Assembly: GCA_017541205.1 (NCBI GenBank)
Contig: JAFXZO010000042.1
Span: 1-49,979, forward strand
Reading direction: 5' to 3'
DNA from: Clostridia bacterium
Lineage (GTDB): Bacteria > Bacillota > Clostridia > Christensenellales > Aristaeellaceae
Length of the DNA stretch: 49,979 nucleotides
Position numbers and translations under genes: made by a program. Positions 1 through 7,640 of this stretch are shown here, in pieces; within the stretch, counting starts at the first letter, position 1; every line of letters starts with the position of its first letter. The notes under the pieces were generated by a model that saw only the letters and a program-made list of their open reading frames with translations, did not search any database and was not told the origin of the DNA.

Positions 1-454
1 CGGCGGCTTGCAGGCGTTTTACATAATCCGGATTGCTCTTTAACCGTTCTCTGGATTCGGCCCTTCCTTTCTCAATTCGGGCTTTGTTGTTTGTGTATCT
101 TATGTAATCCGCAAGCAATACTATACCAGCCGCAAAAAAGCAGAAAAACACAATTTGACCGGTAAAACTCACAGCATTTGTGAACAGAGCAGCCAGTCCC
201 ACACATACCATCAGCAATGCCCCTAAGATGCTGCCGACATGGAATTTTGTAAGCATTTCACTGGGCGGATCCATGATTGCCAGCTCATATGAATCTTGAT
301 CCCGGAACTCAGCCCCACATGTTGGACAAGTTACAAATATCATCGGCCCGAAATTGTACAAATTGTCACGTTCATAAGGCCTGGCAGATATGCGTTTATA
401 CTCTTTACCACATTTCGGACATCTATAAACATATGCTCTATATCCTGACGTCAT
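1..454 (-). CDS. Zinc-ribbon membrane protein, partial (3' end beyond window)
   Basis: The frame opens at ATG 454-452 and runs off the left edge (151 codons seen). An AAGGTGG ribosome site precedes it. The N-terminus has two CxxC knuckles about 33 residues apart (RCPKCGKEY and TCPTCGAEF), a treble-clef or zinc-ribbon layout. Two adjacent hydrophobic segments follow (about residues 70-115), then a basic, charged tail. No family was recognised. The neighbour upstream (566-1243) has the same plan of cysteine pairs plus two membrane spans, so the two may be functionally related. Base composition is visibly more AT-rich than the sugar loci to the right. A small-molecule or redox sensor at the membrane is possible but is not shown by the sequence. 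Confidence 0.75.
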   Translation of the reverse strand, partial: MTSGYRAYVYRCPKCGKEYKRISARPYERDNLYNFGPMIFVTCPTCGAEFRDQDSYELAIMDPPSEMLTKFHVGSILGALLMVCVGLAALFTNAVSFTGQIVFFCFFAAGIVLLADYIRYTNNKARIEKGRAESRERLKSNPDYVKRLQAA

Positions 455-470
455 CTGATTCACCACCTTA

Positions 471-554
471 TTACTTCCCGAAATACCTCTCCAGCTGCCC
501 TTTGAGCGCCTTGCCGTGCCTGGCCTCATCGTGAATAGATAACACTATGGTTGC
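471..554 (-). pseudogene. Rubrerythrin C-terminal remnant
   Basis: An open stretch of 27 codons ends at TAA 473-471 and is closed upstream by TGA at 557-555. It has no start codon or ribosome site of its own. The translated end, HDEARHGKALKGQLERYFGK, is the di-iron DEARHG motif and final helix of clostridial rubrerythrins, non-haem iron peroxidases of about 180 residues. The rest of the gene is missing: the intact gene 566-1243 starts 12 bp away in another frame. This looks like the scar of a deletion or an insertion of foreign DNA. The family match is from memory of the motif; the lack of the remaining gene is seen directly. Confidence 0.7.
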
Positions 555-565
555 TCAAGCGAGTT

Positions 566-1243
566 TCAAATGGAAAGACCCATGCCATGGGCATCACAAT
601 GTTGGTCTGCCCAAGCGATAAAGTAAGGTTCTGTTTTTCTGACGTTTTCAAGTTCCTTCAGCAAAGCCTTTTGATCGGCATTCTCCTTTTTAGATGACTT
701 ATTCGCAAAGATACGGACAACTAAAAATGTGCCCAATACGCCGAACAACAACGGAACAACGAAACTAAGGGTTTTTGCCTGACTGGAAAGCTCTTTGACG
801 TTTGGAATCAGCACAGTTGTCAGAAGCGCCAGCAATACGCCGACTATGGGCCCTACAAAGGCTGTCAAAAGGGCTACCATACAGCCGCTTTCGGCACGGC
901 TGTCTCTGTCGCTTTTGTTTCGGGCATTCGTGACGTAAAAAGACCAATGCTGGTATTTTTTGCAGAAGGGGCAGGCTCCGCTATCGTTGGGCGTCTTGAA
1001 ATGTCCCTGCTGGATTAATTGATCCATATCCGCAACGGAGACGGCCAACTGCTGGATTGCTCGATTCTTCATAGTTTCCACATCGAAACGACTGGCGTAG
1101 GCATGGGTTGTGACCTTGTACATTCCGCCTTCCTGAACGCTGACTTTGTCCTGCTTTTCCACCGTCCTGCCGCAGAATTCACAGGTATATCCCCATCGGT
1201 AGTTTTGATACGCTATGACGCCGATGAATTTTTTATTGCTCAT
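566..1243 (-). CDS. Hypothetical zinc-ribbon membrane protein
   Basis: The protein is 225 residues from ATG 1243, with GAGAGGGAACAGG upstream. An N-terminal CEFC pair and a second CPFC pair about 70 residues later could bind zinc. Two hydrophobic segments (about residues 122-148 and 160-178) separated by a short loop form a membrane hairpin, followed by a lysine/glutamate-rich helix. No signal peptide is visible and no family was recognised. It has its own good promoter (1318-1346). Codon use is more AT-rich than in the genes from 1489 onward, consistent with acquired DNA. It lies just upstream of a rubrerythrin remnant and of another zinc-ribbon/two-span protein. Confidence 0.75.
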   Translation of the reverse strand: MSNKKFIGVIAYQNYRWGYTCEFCGRTVEKQDKVSVQEGGMYKVTTHAYASRFDVETMKNRAIQQLAVSVADMDQLIQQGHFKTPNDSGACPFCKKYQHWSFYVTNARNKSDRDSRAESGCMVALLTAFVGPIVGVLLALLTTVLIPNVKELSSQAKTLSFVVPLLFGVLGTFLVVRIFANKSSKKENADQKALLKELENVRKTEPYFIAWADQHCDAHGMGLSI

Positions 1244-1317
1244 ATTACCTGTTCCCTCTCATTTTGATTGGAAGCAATCTGCATGAAGCACGAATCTTTG
1301 TGATTATCTCCATTGAA

Positions 1318-1346
1318 ATTCTAAAGACTTTCACCGGGGATGTCAA
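1318..1346 (-). promoter_or_regulatory. Sigma-70-type promoter of gene 566-1243
   Basis: On the minus strand, TTGACA (1346-1341), a 17-base spacer and TAGAAT (1323-1318). The leader to the ATG is about 70 nt. Confidence 0.75.
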
Positions 1347-1358
1347 GTTATTTGAATG

Positions 1359-1383
1359 AACCATTTTACTGTAACCATTTTAC
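1359..1383. repeat. 11-bp direct repeat upstream of the 1318-1346 promoter
   Basis: AACCATTTTAC occurs at 1359-1369 and 1373-1383, a 14-bp period, just upstream of the -35 box. It could be a tandem activator site; no binding protein can be named. Confidence 0.45.
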
Positions 1384-1433
1384 ACCGCCCCTTCCGCCTG
1401 CCCCGCTGCCTGAGTTTTATGGAAAACAGCGGC

Positions 1434-1475
1434 AAAAAGGGGAACCATGCACGGCCGTCCCATGCATGGTTCCCC
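1434..1475 (-). terminator. Rho-independent terminator of the 5.0-1.5 kb ABC operon
   Basis: A perfect 13-bp inverted repeat (1439-1451 with 1463-1475, arm GGGGAACCATGCA) has an 11-nt loop. On the minus strand it is followed by five T (1438-1434). It lies 14 bp past the stop codon of the binding-protein gene. Confidence 0.9.
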
Positions 1476-1488
1476 GCGTTATTTGGGA

Positions 1489-3012
1489 TCATTCGCCCAG
1501 GAATGTTTTCAGCTGCGCGTTCGCTTCGTCCACGATCTTCTGCATGCCGGCGGCTTCCAGCTTGGCCAGCAGCTCGGGCAGGGCGGTTTCGGGATCGACC
1601 GCGCCGGTGCACAGGCTGAGCGCATACGCTTCCTTCACGTTCACGACCGCGGCGATTTCAATTTCCACGGGCTTGCTGTCGAAGGTGAAGCCGTAGATGG
1701 GCAGCTTCTTGGAGCCGGCGTAGAATTCGGCAAAGCGCTGCTGGAAGTCCGCGCCCTGGCCCTTCTGCGGCGGCAGGATGGTCACGTTGCCCACGCCGTT
1801 GGTCCAGGGAGAATAGGTGGCGCGCGCTTCGGGGATGAATTCCACTTCGCCGGCGTCGTTCAGCGTGTAATGGATGCCTTCAACGCCGTAGTTGAGCAGG
1901 GTCATCACATAGGGATCGGTGTTGAGCAGGTTCAGGAACTTCATGGCCTCTTCGGGATGCTCGCTCTTGGAGGAAATGGCCATCATGGCGCCCTGGACGG
2001 AGGTGTTGTCGATATAGGGAGCGTCGGTGGTCATCAGGTAAGCCACCTGGATGCCGCGGGCTTCGGAGGTGGTGTATTCATAGCCATAGAGGGAAACCTC
2101 GGAGGAGATCAGGTACCGGGCCGTATTCTGGGCGTTGCGCCAGGTATCGGTGGCCGTTTCGCCGATGGCGATGGCGGGATCGATGTAGCCGGCCAGGTAA
2201 TATTCGCGCATCTGCTTGACAAACTTTTCAAATTCGGGGGTGGCATACTTGTTGAAGAACACGTTGCCATACGCGCCGGGGGTGGACACGTCTTCGGTGT
2301 TCATGTAATAGCTCAGCAGGCTGTTGCTGTCGCCGGTCACGATGGGCGTGCCGGTCACGAAGCGTTCCACGACCGCGCCTTCAAACACGAAGGGATAGAA
2401 CACTTCGCCGTCCTTCTCTTCGCCTTCCTTGACCGTCTTGAAGATATCGCCCCAGCCATAGAAGCCGGCGTTCTTCACGTCTTCCAGGGTGTAGCCGTAT
2501 TTCTCCAGCAGGGTCACGTTCACGTCCCAGGTGTTCATGGTGGCGAAATCCTTGAAGCCGGGCACGGCGTAGATACCCTTTTCGCCGTCGATGCCCTCGG
2601 TCTTGGCGCCTTCAAAGAGCAGCTCGGGCAGGGTGGCCGTCAGGTCCGCGCCGTATTTTTCCAGCAGGTTGTCTTCGGGATCGTCCAGGCGCACATACGC
2701 GTCCTTTTTGGCGTATTTCGCATATTCGTTGCTGGTCCAGGAGCAGGTGAACAGGATGTCATATTCGTTCCTGCTGCTGTTCACATAATCCAGGGCGAGC
2801 TGATCGAAGTTGCCCCAAGTGCCCCAGGTGGGCTTCAGGGTGACGCCGATCTTTTCGGCCAGGTAAGCGTTCAGCTTTTCCAGCACGGCGGCGTCATCGG
2901 TCACGTTGTTGCCTTCCAGCAGCATGGTGATTTCCACAGGGCCTTCCGCGAAGACGGGAACCACGGCCAGCAGCATCATGGCAGCCAGCAGCAAAGCGAG
3001 CATCTTTTTCAT
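1489..3012 (-). CDS. Extracellular sugar-binding protein of an ABC importer (LipO/DUF3502-like)
   Basis: The protein is 507 residues from ATG 3012, with GGAGG eight bases upstream. Residues 1-22 form a signal peptide ending VFA/EG. There is no lipobox cysteine, so anchoring is unexplained. The body is a family-1-type solute-binding fold. The last ~70 residues (from PIYGFTFDS) resemble the DUF3502 tail of LipO-like proteins that partner LplB/LplC permeases. It is the last gene of a minus-strand operon behind the two permeases and is followed by a strong terminator. The adjacent divergent GH94 phosphorylase suggests the ligand is a beta-linked disaccharide or short oligosaccharide. Ligand identity is inference; the role as a binding protein is well supported. 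Confidence 0.9.
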   Translation of the reverse strand: MKKMLALLLAAMMLLAVVPVFAEGPVEITMLLEGNNVTDDAAVLEKLNAYLAEKIGVTLKPTWGTWGNFDQLALDYVNSSRNEYDILFTCSWTSNEYAKYAKKDAYVRLDDPEDNLLEKYGADLTATLPELLFEGAKTEGIDGEKGIYAVPGFKDFATMNTWDVNVTLLEKYGYTLEDVKNAGFYGWGDIFKTVKEGEEKDGEVFYPFVFEGAVVERFVTGTPIVTGDSNSLLSYYMNTEDVSTPGAYGNVFFNKYATPEFEKFVKQMREYYLAGYIDPAIAIGETATDTWRNAQNTARYLISSEVSLYGYEYTTSEARGIQVAYLMTTDAPYIDNTSVQGAMMAISSKSEHPEEAMKFLNLLNTDPYVMTLLNYGVEGIHYTLNDAGEVEFIPEARATYSPWTNGVGNVTILPPQKGQGADFQQRFAEFYAGSKKLPIYGFTFDSKPVEIEIAAVVNVKEAYALSLCTGAVDPETALPELLAKLEAAGMQKIVDEANAQLKTFLGE

Positions 3013-3079
3013 AGGGATACCTCCATTTGAAATGATTTATGTAAGCAGCGGTTATCGACAGCCGCTGTTCTTACCGTTA

Positions 3080-4027
3080 TCAGCCCTTGACGGAGCCGAT
3101 GGTGAGCCCCTCCACCACGTAGCGCTGGAAGAAGGGGTAGGCGCAGGCGATGGGCAGCACGATGAACACGACCACCGCCATGCGCATCGTCTGGCTGGGC
3201 AGGGTACGGATGGCGTCGGCCCCCGACGCGCCGATCATGGACGAGTTGCGGGCCAGGAATTCGGCGTTGCGCTGCATTTCCATCAATAGATATTGCAGCG
3301 GATACAGCTTTCGGTCCGTCACATAGAGCAGGCACAGGAACCATTCGTTCCAGTAGCCCAGGGCCGTAAGCAGCGCCACCGTGGCAATGCCGGGCTTCAT
3401 GATGGGAAGCACGACGCGCACCAGCGTGGTATATTCTCCGCTGCCGTCGATGGTGGCCGCCTCGATCAGATCGAAGGGCACGGTGGTCTGGAAGAAGGTG
3501 CGCATGATGATGATGTAGAAGGGGCTGACCAGCATGGGCACGATCAGGGCGTAATAGTTGTTGCTCATCCCCAGCAGGTCCTTGCACACGATATACGTGG
3601 GGATCAGGCCGCCGCCGAAGATCATGGTGAAAAAGCTCAGGAAGCTGAAGAAGCCGCGGAATTTGTAATCCTTGCGGTACAGCGGATACGCGTACAGGAT
3701 GCACATCACCACGCTGATCACCGTGCCGACCACGGTGATGAAGAAGGAATTGAAATAGCTGCGCCACAGGGCGTCGCCCAGGCGGAACACCTGCTCGTAC
3801 GCCGCCAGGGACCAGGCCTGGGGCATGAACGAATAGCCGATCCGCCGGATGCTGTCTTCCGAAGAGAAGGAAATGATGATGACGAACACAAAGGGGATGA
3901 TGCAGGCCAGGGCGAAGATCCCCAGCACCAGATGGAAGGCCGCTTCCGTTTTGCGGCTGACGGCGTTCAGCCGGAAATGCTCGCGGGCTTTTTTCGGGAT
4001 CGCCGTCTTTTTCGGAATCGCTGTCAT
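3080..4027 (-). CDS. Sugar ABC transporter permease, LplC/YtcP-like
   Basis: The protein is 315 residues. The start chosen is ATG 4027 (MTAIPKK), which has GGGGAGGGG eight bases upstream; a longer frame back to 4114 would overlap the preceding gene and carry an un-membrane-like N-terminus. Six hydrophobic spans are visible. The cytoplasmic EAA loop reads EAATIDGSGEYTTLVRVVLP, the docking site for the ATPase. The C-terminal ending (RYVVEGLTIGSVKG) is typical of the LplC branch of CUT1 importers. It starts 16 bp after the stop of the LplB partner and is followed by the binding-protein gene. No ATPase gene lies nearby, so a shared MsmX-type ATPase encoded elsewhere is likely. Confidence 0.92.
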   Translation of the reverse strand: MTAIPKKTAIPKKAREHFRLNAVSRKTEAAFHLVLGIFALACIIPFVFVIIISFSSEDSIRRIGYSFMPQAWSLAAYEQVFRLGDALWRSYFNSFFITVVGTVISVVMCILYAYPLYRKDYKFRGFFSFLSFFTMIFGGGLIPTYIVCKDLLGMSNNYYALIVPMLVSPFYIIIMRTFFQTTVPFDLIEAATIDGSGEYTTLVRVVLPIMKPGIATVALLTALGYWNEWFLCLLYVTDRKLYPLQYLLMEMQRNAEFLARNSSMIGASGADAIRTLPSQTMRMAVVVFIVLPIACAYPFFQRYVVEGLTIGSVKG

Positions 4028-4043
4028 GATGCTTCCCCTCCCC

Positions 4044-5000
4044 TCAGAACAGGCTGCTGTCCGCGTCCAGATTCCGCACGATGCTGTTGGCCGCCATGAT
4101 GCAGATGAAGCCAACCAGGTTTTGCAGGAAGCCGGCCGCCGTGCTCATGCCAACGTTGCCGGTGGAGGTATAGGCGCGGTACACGTAGGTATCCACCACC
4201 TGCGTCACGGAAAAGAGCGGCGCCGAATTCATGGGCACCGACCAGAACAGGCCGAAGTCGGCGTTGAAGATCTTGCCCACGTTCATGATCAGCAGAATGA
4301 TGATCATGGGCTTGAGGTGCGGCAGCGTCACATGGATCAATTGCTGCCATTTGGTGGCCCCGTCCACGGCGGCCGCCTCATACTGGGTGCGGTCAATGCC
4401 GGTGATGGCGGAGAGATACAGCACGGTGGAATAGCCGGTGTTTTTCCAGATGGAGCAGATGGTGAGGATGTACGGCCAGTATTTTGGGGTGTTATACCAG
4501 TCGATCACCTCTCCTCCGGCCGCCTTCTGCGCGCGGGAGATCATGCCGTTGGTGGGATCGAGGAAGGCGAAGAGGAAGTATGCCACCACGACCCAGCTGA
4601 GGAAATAGGGGAAGAACATCATGGTCTGGTACGTCTTGGCGAGGAATTTTTTCGTCAGCTCGCTCATCAGGATGGCGAACGAGACCGAGATCAGCAGCCC
4701 CAGCACGATCCACAGCGCGTTGTAGCCGATGGTGTTGCGGATCATGGTCACGCTTTCGCTGGTGAAAAGGAAATTGAAGTTCTTCAGGCCTACCCAGGGG
4801 CTTTTGAACAGGTTTCTCGGAAAGGGCAGCTTGCGGGTGGGCAGCCTGTAGTCCAGGAAAGACAGAGAAATGCCGAACATCGGCAGATACCGGATCAGCA
4901 GCAGCCATACCGTTACCGGCAGCATCATCGTGGTCAGCCAGAACGTCTTTGCGCTTCTTTTTCTTTTATGTTTGCGCTCGATCGGTTGTTGGGCCGTCAC
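4044..5000 (-). CDS. Sugar ABC transporter permease, LplB-like
   Basis: The protein is 318 residues. The start is taken as GTG 5000. The upstream in-frame ATG (5021) would be followed by four glycine codons that are actually the GGGGGGAGGAGG ribosome site, so it is rejected. After a basic N-terminus come six membrane spans. The EAA loop is YEAAAVDGATKWQQLIHVTL. Together with the LplC-type permease this forms the membrane channel of an oligosaccharide importer. It is the first gene of the minus-strand operon, with a -10 box at 5038-5033. It is divergent from the GH94 phosphorylase gene, with which it probably shares regulation. Confidence 0.92.
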   Translation of the reverse strand: MTAQQPIERKHKRKRSAKTFWLTTMMLPVTVWLLLIRYLPMFGISLSFLDYRLPTRKLPFPRNLFKSPWVGLKNFNFLFTSESVTMIRNTIGYNALWIVLGLLISVSFAILMSELTKKFLAKTYQTMMFFPYFLSWVVVAYFLFAFLDPTNGMISRAQKAAGGEVIDWYNTPKYWPYILTICSIWKNTGYSTVLYLSAITGIDRTQYEAAAVDGATKWQQLIHVTLPHLKPMIIILLIMNVGKIFNADFGLFWSVPMNSAPLFSVTQVVDTYVYRAYTSTGNVGMSTAAGFLQNLVGFICIMAANSIVRNLDADSSLF

Positions 5001-5032
5001 GCGGGTTCCTCCTCCCCCCATTTGATGCTTTT

Positions 5033-5038
5033 ATTATA
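5033..5038 (-). promoter_or_regulatory. -10 box of the lplB-like operon
   Basis: TATAAT on the minus strand, about 27 bp upstream of the ribosome site of the 5000 start. No good -35 hexamer is seen at 16-18 bp, which would fit a promoter that depends on an activator. Confidence 0.55.
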
Positions 5039-5071
5039 GATTCTCCTTGGGCCAAAATCATCGTTCCTGAT

Positions 5072-5110
5072 TGTGCTTTCTTGTCTGTGCTTGTGGTATT
5101 CCATGGAATA
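5072..5110. promoter_or_regulatory. Direct repeats and palindrome in the divergent control region
   Basis: TGTGCTT occurs at 5072-5078 and 5086-5092 (14-bp period), and again at 5167-5173 across the -35 box of the phosphorylase promoter. A perfect 14-bp palindrome, TATTCCATGGAATA, sits at 5097-5110. YesN-type response regulators bind direct repeats, so these are candidate sites for the regulator at 12014; this is inference. Confidence 0.45.
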
Positions 5111-5165
5111 TACGGGAGAAATCACGCCAATTTGAGACAAAAAATCACATATCTGTCCCTTTTGC

Positions 5166-5194
5166 TTGTGCTTTTGTTCTGCTATGCTTATAAT
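5166..5194 (+). promoter_or_regulatory. Promoter of the GH94-mutase-sensor operon
   Basis: TTGTGC (5166-5171), 17-base spacer, TATAAT (5189-5194). The -10 is perfect and the -35 is weak. The ATG of the GH94 gene is 29 bp further on. Confidence 0.65.
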
Positions 5195-5222
5195 GAAATC
5201 GAAGCAATCGGAGGAAACATAC

Positions 5223-7622
5223 ATGCGTTACGGATATTTTGACGATGCCGCACGGGAATATGTGGTGGACCGGGTGGACGTGCCCGTATCCTTTACCAAT
5301 TATCTTGGCACGCAGCGGATGGGCGCGGTGGTGTCCCATAACGCGGGCGGCTATTGCTGGCTGGATTCGCCGCAGTTCCACCGCATCACGCGCTTCCGCC
5401 CCAACGGCGTGCCCATGGATTGGCCGGGGCACTACGTGTATCTGAGGGACGACGAGGACGGGGATTACTGGTCGCTGAGCTGGCAGCCGGTGGGCAAACC
5501 GCTGGATCAGGCGCGCTATGCCTGCCGCCACGGGCTGAGCTATTCCGTGTATTCGTGCGATTACAAGGGCATATCCGCCAGCCAGACCCTGCTGATCCCC
5601 CGGGAAGAAGACAAAAGGGACCCGGTGGAGATCTTCGACGTGCGGATCAAAAACACGTCCGATCAGGTCCGTCGCCTGAGCGTATACGGCTATGTGGAAT
5701 TTTCCTTCCATCATATCGATATGGACAACCAGAATTTCCAGATGAGCCTGTACGCCGCCGGCTCCCATTACCGGGACGAAGCGGTGCTGTGCGAACTGCA
5801 TTACGAGGAAAACAGCTATCAGTTTTTCACCGGCGATTTTTCCCCGGACGGCTTTGACGGCGTGCGGGAAAGCTTCATCGGCGCGTATCACACCGAGCGC
5901 GATCCTCTCGGCGTCCTTCGGGGCGACCTTTCTTCCTCCACAGAGCTGGGCGGCAATCCCTGCGGCGCGCTGCGCAGGAAGCTGACCCTCCAGCCGGGCG
6001 AGGAAGCGCGCGTGCTGTTTTATCTGGGCACCGGCGACGAACGCGCCGCGCGGGAAGCCCGCCGCCGTTATCCCGCCGGGGAGACCGACCGGGCCATGGC
6101 GGACCTGAAGCGCTGGTGGGATGAAAAGCTGTCCCGCCTCCAGGTGCGTACGCCGCATGAAAACATGAACCGGTCCCTGAACATTTGGAACCTGTATCAG
6201 AGCGAGATCAACGTGCTCTTCTCCCGCTTTTCCTCCTTTATCGAGGTGGGCGGACGCACGGGCCTTGGCTACCGGGACACGGCGCAGGACGCCATGTGCA
6301 TCCCCCACGCGGAAAAGGATATGTGCGAAACGCGGCTGCGCCAGCTGCTGCACGGCCAGACCTCGATGGGCTACGGGCTGCATCTGTTCGATCCCGCCTG
6401 GTTCGGGCCGCCGAAGCAAGCGCCCGCCAAATCCCCCACCGTGGTGCCCACGCCGGACAAGGCCAGCATGATCCACGGCCTCAAGGACACCTGCGCGGAC
6501 GACGCCCTGTGGCTGATCCCCGCGATCATCGAAAACGTGCGCGAGAGCGGCGATACCGCTTTCTTTGATGAAGTGATCCCCTTTGCGGACGAGGGCGAGG
6601 CCACCGTATGGGAGCACATGAAGCGCTCTTTGGATTTCAGCTGCGCGCAGGTCGGCGCGCACGGCGTCACCAAGGGCCTCAGGGCCGATTGGAACGATTG
6701 CCTGAACCTGGGCGGCGGAGAGAGCGCCATGGTGGCGTTCCTCCTCATCTGGGCGCTGCGCCATTTTATCGACGCCGCCAAATACCTGCAAAGAAACGAG
6801 GACGCGCAAACGTATCAGCGCAGGATGGACGATATGATCGCCGTATGCCGCAGGGAGCTGTGGGACGGCGCGTGGTGGCTGCGCGGCTTCACCGCCGACG
6901 GCAGGGCCATCGGATCCCACGCCGCCAAAGAAGGCAAGGTGCACATGGAATGCAACACCTGGGCGGTGATCAGCGGCGCGTCCACCCGGGAGCAGGGCCT
7001 CTCCTGCATGGACGCGGTGGACGAATACCTCTACACCCCCTACGGCCTGATGCTCAACGCCCCCTCCTTCACCACGATTGACGACGGCATTGGCTTTGTT
7101 TCCCGCGTGTATCCCGGCGTAAAAGAGAACGGCGCGATCTTCAGCCATCCCAATCCCTGGGCGTGGGTGGCGGAATGCGCGCTGGGCCGGGGCGGCCGCG
7201 CCATGAAGTTTTACGACGCGCTGCTGCCGGAAAACCAGAACGACCAGATGGAAACGCGTCAGGCGGAGCCGTATTCCTACTGCCAGTTCATCATGGGCAG
7301 GGATCACACCGCGTTCGGCCGGGCGCGGCATCCGTTCATGACGGGCTCCTCCGGCTGGGCCTATTTCGCCGCCACCCGGTATATGCTGGGCATCCGCCCG
7401 GAGTTTGACCGTCTGGCCGTCGATCCCTGCATCCCGGCGGATTGGGACGGGTTCTCCGCCGTGCGCGTATGGCGCGGCGCGGAATACCGCATCACGGTGC
7501 GCAATCCCGATCACGTGGAAAAAGGCGTCCGCCAGATCCGCGTGGACGGGGAAAGCATGGATCACATCCCCGTTTTCACCGGCGGGATCCACCGGATCGA
7601 CGTGGAAATGGGCAAGCAATAA
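5223..7622 (+). CDS. GH94 disaccharide phosphorylase, N,N'-diacetylchitobiose phosphorylase-like
   Basis: The protein is 799 residues from ATG 5223 (GGAGG eight bases upstream), the normal GH94 length, with no signal peptide, so it is cytoplasmic. Such enzymes split a beta-linked disaccharide with inorganic phosphate to give alpha-sugar-1-phosphate plus free sugar. The N-terminus (RYGYFDDAAREYVV), FIEVGGRTGLGYRDTAQDA, KSPTVVPTP and KGLRADWNDCLNLGGGES (D489-D492, holding the catalytic general acid) match the chitobiose-phosphorylase branch, not the classical cellobiose-phosphorylase branch. Cellobionate phosphorylases are near relatives, so the substrate is uncertain. The next gene, a phosphohexomutase, would use the sugar-1-phosphate. 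The divergent ABC importer would supply the disaccharide. Family assignment is firm; substrate is inferred. Confidence 0.93.
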   Translation: MRYGYFDDAAREYVVDRVDVPVSFTNYLGTQRMGAVVSHNAGGYCWLDSPQFHRITRFRPNGVPMDWPGHYVYLRDDEDGDYWSLSWQPVGKPLDQARYACRHGLSYSVYSCDYKGISASQTLLIPREEDKRDPVEIFDVRIKNTSDQVRRLSVYGYVEFSFHHIDMDNQNFQMSLYAAGSHYRDEAVLCELHYEENSYQFFTGDFSPDGFDGVRESFIGAYHTERDPLGVLRGDLSSSTELGGNPCGALRRKLTLQPGEEARVLFYLGTGDERAAREARRRYPAGETDRAMADLKRWWDEKLSRLQVRTPHENMNRSLNIWNLYQSEINVLFSRFSSFIEVGGRTGLGYRDTAQDAMCIPHAEKDMCETRLRQLLHGQTSMGYGLHLFDPAWFGPPKQAPAKSPTVVPTPDKASMIHGLKDTCADDALWLIPAIIENVRESGDTAFFDEVIPFADEGEATVWEHMKRSLDFSCAQVGAHGVTKGLRADWNDCLNLGGGESAMVAFLLIWALRHFIDAAKYLQRNEDAQTYQRRMDDMIAVCRRELWDGAWWLRGFTADGRAIGSHAAKEGKVHMECNTWAVISGASTREQGLSCMDAVDEYLYTPYGLMLNAPSFTTIDDGIGFVSRVYPGVKENGAIFSHPNPWAWVAECALGRGGRAMKFYDALLPENQNDQMETRQAEPYSYCQFIMGRDHTAFGRARHPFMTGSSGWAYFAATRYMLGIRPEFDRLAVDPCIPADWDGFSAVRVWRGAEYRITVRNPDHVEKGVRQIRVDGESMDHIPVFTGGIHRIDVEMGKQ

Positions 7623-7640
7623 ACGAAAGAAGGGATCGCT

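Noticed and set aside
1447-3030. A 527-codon plus-strand frame opposite the binding protein
   Set aside because: No ribosome site and no domain; it runs through the terminator hairpin, and the minus-strand gene is clear.
4998-5021. ATG 5021 as start of the LplB-like permease
   Set aside because: Its first codons (ATG GGG GGA GGA GGA) are the ribosome site of the GTG start at 5000.
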